Below are positions 1 through 6,828 of a stretch of DNA of 64,000 nt, in pieces. Every line of letters starts with the position of its first letter. Position 1 is the first letter of the stretch. The DNA lies in contig JAAVFW010000023.1 of the NCBI GenBank assembly GCA_014800535.1, forward strand, positions 1 to 64,000, written 5' to 3'. The notes beneath the pieces are model-generated. The model was not told the DNA's origin. It searched no databases and was given only the letters and a program-made list of their open reading frames with translations. The translations under genes were made by a program, and so were the position numbers. The DNA comes from Bacteroidales bacterium. GTDB taxonomy: Bacteria > Bacteroidota > Bacteroidia > Bacteroidales > Muribaculaceae.

Positions 1-901
1 ATTTATTTCAGTCATCCCGAAGTAATGTGGTTGAGCATATCAAGCATATTTATGAAGAAGGGGAGCTTGATGAAGAATCAACTTGTCGGAATTTCCGACA
101 GGTTCGTCAGGAGGGTAACAGGCTAGTTACGCGTGAGATTCCATTCTATAATCTTGACATGATTATCTCGCTTGGATATAGGATTCGTTCGGTAATTGCC
201 ACTCATTTCAGGCGGTGGGCTACCGAGCGGCTGAAGGAGTACATTATCAAGGGATTTACCATTGATGATGAGCGGCTGAAGGGGAATGGCGGTGGTGCCT
301 ATTGGCGTAAACTGCTTGACAGAATCCGCGACATCCGTTCATCAGAGAAGGTGATGTACCGGCAGGTACTTGACCTATATGCCCGGCGGTAGATTATGAC
401 CCTCGTTCGGAGATTTCTGTTGAGTTCTTCAAGATTGTGCAAAACAAGCTTCATTTCGCGGCACACGGCAATACTGCGGCTGAGGTGATTTACAAACGTG
501 CCAATGCGTATGCACCGATGATGGGGCTGACCTCATTCAAGGGGGATCACCCTACTCTCCGCGATACTCAGATTGCCAAGAATTATCTTAGTGAGGACGA
601 ATTAAAGATTCTCAACAATCTTGTTTCCGGATACTTCGATTTTGCCGAAATTCAGGCAATGCGTCGTCGCCCGATGTATATGGAAGATTATGTGAAGCAA
701 CTCGACTCGATACTATCTTCTACAGGTGAAGCTCTGCTAAATGGTCCCGGCTCTGTCAGCCATCAGCAGGCTATGGATAAAGCTCGTGAAGAATATCGCA
801 AATTCCAAATCAGGAAACTTTCCCCGGTGGAGGGAGCCTATCTTGATACGATCAAGGCCATAAACGCCAAAGCCAAGAATAAAGGAAAATCCAAAGATTA
901 G
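1..901 (+). pseudogene. RhuM-family protein, cut by window edge and frameshifted
   Basis: Two adjacent frames read together as one RhuM-type protein, a family of phage- or island-associated proteins with a KilA-N-like DNA-binding head and no firmly known function. The first frame is open from base 3 (LFQSSRSNVVEHIKHIY), so the true start lies left of the window; the GTG at 27 is internal. It stops at 392 just after QVLDLYARR. The second frame resumes with VDYDPRSEIS at about 390 and runs to 901 through HFAAHGNTAAEVI, a stretch I associate with the RhuM C-terminal half. Restoring one base in the GC-rich run at 382-391 would join them. Core genes elsewhere in the window are intact, so decay is more likely than poor sequencing, but a single-base assembly error cannot be excluded. 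Confidence 0.75.
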
Positions 902-1048
902 TTCATGTGGTGTTTCAGCGTCTTTCATCGCTTATTTTGCTTGTCTAACTACTGCTAAGTAAGGCAACATGCTGAAAGATAACATTTATTCTTTTCATCA
1001 GCGAAAAAGAAGGATTAAGGCGATTATTTCGCGTAAGAAACTTAGAAT

Positions 1049-1084
1049 CAATGGTCAAGCAAAAAAAAATTTGTTTGACCATTG
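1049..1084 (+). terminator. Hairpin, possible terminator after RhuM remnant
   Basis: A 15-bp stem with one G-T pair (arms 1049-1063 and 1070-1084) closes over an A-rich loop. It lies in the 356-bp stretch between the RhuM remnant and the next gene, where I see no other gene. Only a weak T run follows, so terminator function is uncertain. Confidence 0.4.
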
Positions 1085-1257
1085 GTGTTTTATAGCCTCA
1101 GATGTTCCGGTTTGTTTGGTCATATTCAAAGATAATTCGAATGATTAAGTCATTAATTTTGCTTAAATTATATGCGTATAATAATCCTCCGGAATATCCA
1201 TATTTCATGTATAGGAGGAATATTCCGAAAGAAAATCACTTTGGAATCGATGTATTT

Positions 1258-1647
1258 TCAGACGGGTTCGATATCTTCAATTTCAGGTGCCAGTTCAAGC
1301 AGAGTCTTCCCGTCTATCTTGAAGTTCTCGACAAGAGCCATAGGGCTTTCGAAAACTTCTTTCTGCTCCGAAAAATGACTGTCGGAGATAATTCCTTCTC
1401 CTGTATTAAGGAGATAGTAAATTTCTCCTTTGTAGGTTAACTCAACATCATACCCTGCGATACAATAATCGTATAGGAGGACACCGAGAGCCTTGCAAGA
1501 ATAACCTTCAAAGGACTCTCCATATTTCTCTTTATTGGGAGGGTATTTGCTATTGAAAGGATACCCAAAGAGATCATAACCAACATAGTCGCGAGGATCA
1601 TTCTCTTTTGTTATAAAATTTTCATTTTCAATAGCTTCTTGCTTCAC
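1258..1647 (-). CDS. Hypothetical protein, 129 aa
   Basis: An acidic, soluble-looking protein of 129 residues that I do not recognise. It has no signal peptide or membrane segment; a central stretch YDVELTYKGEIYYLLNTGEG looks like a beta-rich fold. No in-frame ATG exists near the start, so a GTG at 1647 is the likely initiator. It lies downstream of the Fic gene on the same strand, about 100 bp away. That gap carries four 10-bp-spaced repeats resembling the Fic promoter repeats, which suggests the two genes share a regulator. Co-regulation might make it a partner or antitoxin of the Fic enzyme, but that is inference. The opposite-strand frame at 1102-1440 is taken to be its shadow. Confidence 0.6.
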   Translation of the reverse strand: MKQEAIENENFITKENDPRDYVGYDLFGYPFNSKYPPNKEKYGESFEGYSCKALGVLLYDYCIAGYDVELTYKGEIYYLLNTGEGIISDSHFSEQKEVFESPMALVENFKIDGKTLLELAPEIEDIEPV

Positions 1648-1705
1648 AACTTATTTCTATGCGATGTAAGTTATAAATCTGTTTATCATATAGTTGATGT
1701 TTAAT

Positions 1706-1744
1706 TTATCGCAATTTACGATAAATTACGATAAATTACGATAA
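1706..1744. promoter_or_regulatory. Four phased 9-bp repeats, operator-like array
   Basis: TTATCGCAA (1706-1714) is followed by three exact copies of TTACGATAA at 1716, 1726 and 1736, all on a 10-bp pitch, or about one helical turn. The array sits 5 bp past the Fic stop codon and about 60 bp upstream of the GTG of the 129-aa gene. The same motif on the same pitch overlaps the Fic promoter at 3082-3110. Binding by the Fic winged-helix domain or by another regulator is inferred. Confidence 0.6.
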
Positions 1745-1748
1745 TACT

Positions 1749-3050
1749 CTAATGAATTTTTCCTATCAGCTTATCGAAATTTTCAGAGCGGACATACCCC
1801 TTTGTCCTGCCGTTTAAACTGATTTCACTCAGGTAGCTCTTTTCTGTCAGTTTTCGCAAGTCGGATTTTGCAGTGTTGGGAGTTACTCCGAATTTACCGA
1901 CAATATCGGTGGAAACAAGTACGATATCGGGATTTTCGATACACATACTCAAGATTTGAGACTGGCGTTCTGTAATGTTGCCAAGATGCAAAAGCTTCTC
2001 GGCTTTCTTTTTCTCGTTATTCTTTCGTTTGATATATCGACTTAATGCATCAAACGATTTAAGTAGCACATCCAGATTATATTGTATGAAATATCCTATG
2101 TCATTTCCGTCGGCTTCAGAATAAAGAAATGCCTTTTCATAAGATTTCTTCGAGCCTTTTATGATACGGGAGATAGACAGATACTGCACAAGCCAGTAGT
2201 TTGATTTCATCATGTACCAATAAAACAGAGCTCTTGCAGTGCGCCCATTGCCATCAGCAAAGGGATGGTAGTAGCCGACAAGGAAATGTATTGTTATTGC
2301 TCTTATTATGGGATGAACGAAAATCTCGGTATTCTCGTCGTTGAAAAACGCACATAAGTGATCTAAGAATTCATTAAGACATTCAGCAGATGGTGGAGTA
2401 TGCACTATTTCGCCCGTTATGCCGTTGCCAACTACAATATTTTCATCATCTCGCCTTAATCGACCGGCGGCATCAGGAACATCAAGCGCATTTTCAGTCA
2501 TCATACCATGTATCTGCATTACCAATGCCGGAGTCAACTTTTCGTTTGCATGGTCACGAATAAAATTGATGGTATTGTAGTTGTTGAGAATCATACGCTG
2601 ACTCTTATCTCTAGGCGAGATTTTTTTACGAAGCATCTCTTTTGCAGCCTCACGTGTTGTGACTGCACCCTCCATCTGGCTCGAGGCGATGGCCTCCTCC
2701 ATTATAGAACTAATAAGATATAATTCCTGTGTCGTCCTGTCGTCAGGAAATATCTTGGAAGCACCCCATGAGCCGCCAAAATTCATATCAAACTCATGAC
2801 ATAGCCTCTGCATTGTGTTTGTCAGAGAGAAATGAATATTGTTTTGAGACCAAATCTTGACATCGGTTAGATTTCTCACAGATTTGACCTTACTCCATAA
2901 TTCTACGCCCGTTATGTTTGAAGGTATACGATATTTGACATCACTCCAATAAAGATAGCGACTATTTATTGAGGAAATAAGATTCTTCAATTCTTCATTA
3001 TCCAGTGTTGCGTCTATATTTTGAGTTATAAATGGAGGCTGTTCAATCAT
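1749..3050 (-). CDS. Fic family AMP-transferase with class II inhibitory motif and C-terminal winged helix
   Basis: Fic enzymes transfer AMP (sometimes another nucleotide moiety) from a nucleotide to a hydroxyl side chain of a target protein. This 433-aa protein carries the core motif HPFADGNGR at residues 262-270. SSQMEG at 123-128 fits the (S/T)xxxE(G/N) inhibitory helix, and its position before the core makes this a class II Fic. The last 80 or so residues (ERQSQILSMCIENP onward) look like a winged helix-turn-helix. The ATG at 3050 is supported by a good Bacteroidota promoter directly upstream. The promoter is overlaid by phased repeats that recur before the next gene, so autoregulation through the winged helix is plausible. 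The target protein cannot be told from sequence. Confidence 0.92.
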   Translation of the reverse strand: MIEQPPFITQNIDATLDNEELKNLISSINSRYLYWSDVKYRIPSNITGVELWSKVKSVRNLTDVKIWSQNNIHFSLTNTMQRLCHEFDMNFGGSWGASKIFPDDRTTQELYLISSIMEEAIASSQMEGAVTTREAAKEMLRKKISPRDKSQRMILNNYNTINFIRDHANEKLTPALVMQIHGMMTENALDVPDAAGRLRRDDENIVVGNGITGEIVHTPPSAECLNEFLDHLCAFFNDENTEIFVHPIIRAITIHFLVGYYHPFADGNGRTARALFYWYMMKSNYWLVQYLSISRIIKGSKKSYEKAFLYSEADGNDIGYFIQYNLDVLLKSFDALSRYIKRKNNEKKKAEKLLHLGNITERQSQILSMCIENPDIVLVSTDIVGKFGVTPNTAKSDLRKLTEKSYLSEISLNGRTKGYVRSENFDKLIGKIH

Positions 3051-3061
3051 ATCATTTTATT

Positions 3062-3110
3062 TAGAATGCAAATATAGCAATTTATCGTAATTTATCCAAA
3101 TTTGCGATAA
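3062..3110 (-). promoter_or_regulatory. Fic promoter overlapped by phased repeats
   Basis: Read on the minus strand there is a TTTG at 3100-3097, a 20-bp gap, then TATATTTG at 3076-3069, matching the Bacteroidota -33 and -7 elements. Three 9-bp repeat units (TTATCGTAA at 3082, TTATCCAAA at 3092, TTGCGATAA at 3102) sit on a 10-bp pitch across the -33 element and spacer. Occupancy here would block RNA polymerase. Confidence 0.6.
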
Positions 3111-3257
3111 ATATATATATAAAGCATTAATAAATAGATTACTATAATATAACATGAAACGATAGATATTATACAGGTTAACTTGGATTAGTTTTTGTGA
3201 TAAAAGGAGATAAGGTTTGTACGGCCCTACGAAAAGTAGATGCACAACTTCAACATC

Positions 3258-3311
3258 TTAAGATGATTTCAGTGACAAGAAATTGGAATATTGGAATTTT
3301 GACTAATTTTG
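3258..3311 (+). promoter_or_regulatory. Promoter and leader of RhuM/PLD-like gene
   Basis: TAATTTTG at 3304-3311 ends four bases before the ATG at 3316, with a TTG about 18 bp upstream of it. With the usual Bacteroidota spacing the transcript would start at or next to the start codon, making it leaderless. The leader from about 3260 resembles that of the next gene at 4206-4240 (both contain TTAAGAT, GATTTCA and AAATTGGAAT in the same order). Confidence 0.5.
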
Positions 3312-3315
3312 CAGC

Positions 3316-4185
3316 ATGGAGAAGAATCAAGCTAACGAAATAATATTGTATCAACCGGATGATACCTTGACTCTTGATGTAAGAGTGGAGGATGAGACGG
3401 TGTGGCTGACACAGGCACAAATGGCTGAATTATTTCAAACTTCAAGAAATAATATTACACTGCACACCCGTAATATATTCAAAGAGGGGGAGTTGATAGA
3501 GAATTCAGTTAGTAAGGAATCCTTACTAACTGCAAAAGATGGAAAGAAGTATCGTACTAAGTTGTACAATCTCGATGTAATTATATCTGTAGGATATCGT
3601 GTAAAGTCAGTCCGGGGTACACAATTTCGGATATGGGCACTGCAAATTCTTAAGGATTATCTACTGCGTGGTTATTCCATTAATCAGCGTTTGATGCAAC
3701 TTGAAGATAGAATCGACAGGCGTTTGTCGGAGCATGACCGTCATCTGCTCCAACTTGATGAAAAGGTGGATTTCTTTGTGCGGTCATCACTTCAGCCTAA
3801 GGAGGGAGTATTTTTCAACGGACAGATTTTCGATGCATACGCTTTGATTGCCGATTTGATACGTCAGGCTAATAAGAGGATTGTGGTTATCGACAATTAT
3901 ATTGATGATTTGGTACTGGTGCAGCTATCCAAACGTCAGCCCGGTGTGACAGTTGATATCTATGATGGGCAGATCTCAAAACAATTACGTCAGGATGTTG
4001 AGAAACATAATGAGCAGTATCCCGGTGTAACTCTTCATAAATATGCCAAGGCTCAAGATCGCTTTCTGATAATAGATGAAGATGTTTATCATATCGGAGC
4101 CTCTCTTAAAGACCTCGGCAAGAAGCTGTTCGCTTTCTCCAAAATGGAGGTTATGACCGGTTCCGAACTATTAGCCGGACTATAA
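3316..4185 (+). CDS. RhuM-type N-terminus fused to PLD-like C-terminal domain
   Basis: A 289-aa protein in two parts. Residues 1-125 match the RhuM head (VWLTQAQMAELFQTSRNNIT, then YNLDVIISVGYRVKS), a KilA-N-like putative DNA-binding module. Residues 125-160 are a short coiled stretch. Residues 161-289 are a compact domain whose end (DRFLIIDEDVYHIGASLKDL) resembles half of a phospholipase-D-type HKD motif. The expected histidine is Gln247 here, whereas the neighbouring paralogue has His260, so this copy may be catalytically dead. The tail is nearly identical at DNA level to that of the next gene. Function is unknown; such proteins are common in phage-derived islands of Bacteroidota. Confidence 0.8.
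   Translation: MEKNQANEIILYQPDDTLTLDVRVEDETVWLTQAQMAELFQTSRNNITLHTRNIFKEGELIENSVSKESLLTAKDGKKYRTKLYNLDVIISVGYRVKSVRGTQFRIWALQILKDYLLRGYSINQRLMQLEDRIDRRLSEHDRHLLQLDEKVDFFVRSSLQPKEGVFFNGQIFDAYALIADLIRQANKRIVVIDNYIDDLVLVQLSKRQPGVTVDIYDGQISKQLRQDVEKHNEQYPGVTLHKYAKAQDRFLIIDEDVYHIGASLKDLGKKLFAFSKMEVMTGSELLAGL
3796..4185 (+). repeat. 390-bp direct repeat, copy 1 (PLD-like domain)
   Basis: This stretch and 4786-5175 encode the same C-terminal domain and differ by only a modest number of mostly silent bases. It marks a recent domain duplication or ongoing gene conversion between two genes with unrelated N-termini. Confidence 0.9.
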
Positions 4186-4231
4186 TCGTAAAACACTGGA
4201 ATATTTTAAGATTGATTTCAATGATAGAAAA

Positions 4232-4262
4232 TTGGAATCAGAAAAATATATGAGTAAATTTG
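4232..4262 (+). promoter_or_regulatory. Promoter of ORF6N/PLD-like gene, apparently leaderless
   Basis: TTG at 4232-4234, a 20-bp gap and TAAATTTG at 4255-4262 give a textbook Bacteroidota promoter ending four bases before the ATG at 4267. The predicted transcription start falls on or beside the start codon, and no ribosome-binding site could be transcribed. Confidence 0.6.
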
Positions 4263-4266
4263 CGGA

Positions 4267-5175
4267 ATGGAATCGAAACAGAAAAGCTCATTGCCAAATG
4301 CAGAACCGGTCACAATTAGTGACCAATCCATTATTCCGATATGTATTGAATCTCTAATACACATTATCCGCGAGCAACAGGTGATGCTTGACTCGGATTT
4401 GGCAAGACTATATGGTGTTGAGACTAAGGTATTGAACCAGGCTGTAAAGCGTAATATTCAACGATTTCCGGAGGATTTTATGTTTCAGTTGACAAAAGAT
4501 GAATGTTTGAGGTCACAAATTGTGACCTTAAAGGGAAGTCGTGGCGGAACTCGTTATATGCCTTATGTCTTTACTGAAAATGGAGTAGCCATGCTTAGTA
4601 GCGTTTTACGCTCAGATAAAGCTATTGAAGTCAACATCAATATAATGCGCGCCTTCTCCGCTATGCGTAATTTCCTTACGAATAATGCCGCCATTTTTCA
4701 GCGTATGGATCAGTTGGAGTTGAAGCAACTGAAGACCGATGAGAAGGTTGATGCGATTCTTGATAAACTCAGTGACAATGATAAACCTAAGGAGGGAGTC
4801 TTTTTTAACGGACAGATTTTCGATGCATACGCTTTGATTGCCGATTTGATACGTCAGGCTAACAAGAGGATTGTGGTTATCGACAATTATATTGATGATT
4901 CGGTATTGGTGCAGCTATCCAAACGTCAACCCGGTGTGACAGTTGATATCTATGATGGGCAGATCTCAAAACAATTGCGTCAGGATGTTGAGAAACATAA
5001 TGAGCAGTATCCCGGTGTAACTCTTCATAAATATGCCAAGGCTCACGATCGCTTCCTGATAATCGATGAAGATGTTTACCATATCGGAGCCTCTCTTAAA
5101 GACCTCGGCAAGAAACTGTTCGCCTTCTCCAAAATGGAAGTGATGACCGGTTCGGAACTATTATCAGGCTTATAA
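4267..5175 (+). CDS. ORF6N-domain protein with PLD-like C-terminal domain
   Basis: A 302-aa protein. Residues about 20-130 are an ORF6N domain (VMLDSDLARLYGVETKVLNQ, then RFPEDFMFQLT and YVFTENGVAMLSSVLRS), a phage-derived putative DNA-binding module. Residues 130-172 are a linker with coiled-coil character. Residues 174-302 are the PLD-like half domain, with HDRFLIID (His260 to Asp267) fitting H-x-(K/R)-x4-D. A single HKD half usually needs dimerisation to form an active site. It follows its RhuM-headed paralogue in the same orientation with an 81-bp gap and its own promoter. DNA binding and nuclease-like activity are inferred; no substrate can be named. Confidence 0.85.
   Translation: MESKQKSSLPNAEPVTISDQSIIPICIESLIHIIREQQVMLDSDLARLYGVETKVLNQAVKRNIQRFPEDFMFQLTKDECLRSQIVTLKGSRGGTRYMPYVFTENGVAMLSSVLRSDKAIEVNINIMRAFSAMRNFLTNNAAIFQRMDQLELKQLKTDEKVDAILDKLSDNDKPKEGVFFNGQIFDAYALIADLIRQANKRIVVIDNYIDDSVLVQLSKRQPGVTVDIYDGQISKQLRQDVEKHNEQYPGVTLHKYAKAHDRFLIIDEDVYHIGASLKDLGKKLFAFSKMEVMTGSELLSGL
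4786..5175 (+). repeat. 390-bp direct repeat, copy 2 (PLD-like domain)
   Basis: This is the partner of 3796-4185. A notable non-silent difference is the codon at 5044-5046 (CAC, His260) against CAA (Gln247) at 4054-4056 in copy 1. Confidence 0.9.
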
Positions 5176-5212
5176 TAGCCAAATTGATGTTTTAGCTTTA
5201 TTTATAGGACAG

Positions 5213-6101
5213 ATGGGAAAGATAGAGAAAAACGAAGGTTTTGACCCGAGAGAGGATACGTCGGTCTATTTCAATAATATCATTCGGAGAGATGTGAGTC
5301 CTATCCGGTTCGATGAGCTTTCTTCAGCGACAGTCGAGGAATTTTCTCGACAAATAAGGATCGCCTTCCCACAGGAAGACGATCAGGCAGTGAGCCGCTT
5401 GAAATATCTAATGCCTTATATTTTGCAAAATATCGATTGGGAAACCTATGCTATCCCACTTGAATCGTGGCAAATTAGATACTATTCGATTTCTAAACCG
5501 AACAAAACTCGACTATGATCAATTCATGCAGCATGAACCAATGCAGGAGGCAATAGCCGCTTTAGGACTCGAACCGGAGGGAGTATTTGAATTTATTTTG
5601 TTTTTGAAATATTATTATGGACTTCGTTCGGAACTGCGCTACTCGTGTAGCGAGCAATTTGATGCATTGATGGAGAGTCTCAATGAGCGTTCGGAAGCCG
5701 GTGTGACTATGGATGTTAACGTCGGAGGGAGACATTTTAAAATCAGCAATGGTCCTTTTCTCAGGCGGATGTTTGAGTCAGTCAATCGCGAGAGTTTGTC
5801 GGATTATAAGTTTGTCAATGATTTCGATCAGGGGAGCGCACGCGATAAGATCCGCGCCTTAGACTACTATATGGTAAAAACACTTCTTGACTATCTGCCT
5901 ATAAGCCGTAGTGTCGCACGTAAGGGACGATACACTCAGGCGGAAAGAAATTTTGGATTGTCGGTGCTGAGTGTGTGTGGTCGTCTGCCCGATGTTGACC
6001 GTGAGGGAGAATGTGGTCAGGAAAACAATGCTACGTTCGACAAGCTTATGCGAGATTTTGCCGGGACCAGAATCCCATTTGCCATGGAGTTATTTCTGTG
6101 A
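5213..6101 (+). pseudogene. Frameshifted hypothetical protein
   Basis: Two overlapping frames (5213-5518 and 5448-6101) behave like halves of one protein. The first begins with an ATG and MGKIEKNEGFDPREDTSVYF and reads sensibly to NIDWETYAIPL before degenerating to a stop at 5518. The second is sensible from about DTIRFLNRTKLDYDQF onward and ends at 6101. A one-base change near 5450-5490 would fuse them into a protein of about 295 aa. I do not recognise a named domain; the layout (LDYDQF, a helical block, then GVFEFILFLKYYYG) resembles hypothetical proteins of Bacteroidota islands. It sits 38 bp after the ORF6N gene, possibly in the same transcript. Confidence 0.55.
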
Positions 6102-6150
6102 GTAAATTTTTCGTAAATTTTTTACTCTGTCATTAGGGTGCTGAAGTTTG

Positions 6151-6158
6151 TAATTTTG
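6151..6158 (+). promoter_or_regulatory. -7 element upstream of 140-aa gene
   Basis: TAATTTTG matches the Bacteroidota -7 consensus and lies 40 bp upstream of the ATG at 6199. No clear TTTG is found at -33, so this is a moderate prediction. Confidence 0.4.
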
Positions 6159-6198
6159 CCTCGTAAACAAAATTATAAACCTCTAAATAAACTCAAAT

Positions 6199-6621
6199 AT
6201 GACAGATTTTATCAATAATTTCCGTGCAATCCATTACTTCGTAAAAGGCGTTTTATGCAATGGAAGAGGAGAATACACGCTCACATTCGTTCAGGATCCT
6301 GATGATCGTTGGTATATCGACATGCCTTGGAGCGGCAGTAGAGCCAACCTTGAGATGGTGGCCGGTTCCGATGACCTCCTCTCATTCTTCGACACAGAGG
6401 GAAATCACCGTGTTACTCTCCATGTCGTACCCTCCGAGACACCGCTTCAGGTAGAGGGGCATACCGAGCTTCGTCAACTTGACAAATCTCTCACAGGAGG
6501 CTCACATTATGACGTAACCGACATCGATGGTTTTCACTTAAACCGTATCTGGGTTTGCCCCGTGACACTATGTGTGCTCGGAAGATATCCGAAATATCTT
6601 TACATTAAGAAAGTGGAGTGA
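6199..6621 (+). CDS. Hypothetical protein, 140 aa
   Basis: A soluble, acidic protein without signal peptide or membrane segment. It is rich in aromatic residues (DRWYIDMPWSGSRANLEMV near residues 35-53), with an alternating pattern suggesting a beta-sheet fold. It has its own upstream -7 element and is followed by a strong hairpin terminator, so it is probably a single-gene transcript. It sits at the border between the left accessory cluster and the core region. I cannot assign a function. Confidence 0.75.
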   Translation: MTDFINNFRAIHYFVKGVLCNGRGEYTLTFVQDPDDRWYIDMPWSGSRANLEMVAGSDDLLSFFDTEGNHRVTLHVVPSETPLQVEGHTELRQLDKSLTGGSHYDVTDIDGFHLNRIWVCPVTLCVLGRYPKYLYIKKVE

Positions 6622-6699
6622 GAATAAAGAGACCAAACAAAAATAGAGGTCTTTAAAGGAGACATAAGACGGAGCTAACGTCTTAAACGATTAAAACAC

Positions 6700-6743
6700 A
6701 AGCGATTGACAAGAATGAAAATAACCTTGTCAATCGCTTTTTA
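6700..6743 (+). terminator. Intrinsic terminator
   Basis: A perfect 14-bp stem (6700-6713 with 6726-6739) is followed by T residues. It ends the transcript of the 140-aa gene. Confidence 0.85.
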
Positions 6744-6766
6744 TGTTGGCTTGGTCGAACTAAATT

Positions 6767-6796
6767 AAGGGGCGCAGCGGGATGGCTGCGCCCCTT
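6767..6796 (-). terminator. Intrinsic terminator of BspA-like gene
   Basis: A GC-rich perfect 12-bp stem (6767-6778 with 6785-6796) lies 32 bp past the minus-strand stop codon. On that strand it is followed by TTAATTT. Confidence 0.75.
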
Positions 6797-6828
6797 GTGT
6801 ATGAGGTTTAGTCGGTCTTAAAAGCAGA

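Noticed and set aside
1102-1440. 112-aa plus-strand frame
   Set aside because: It lies mostly antisense to the 129-aa gene and has unnatural composition.
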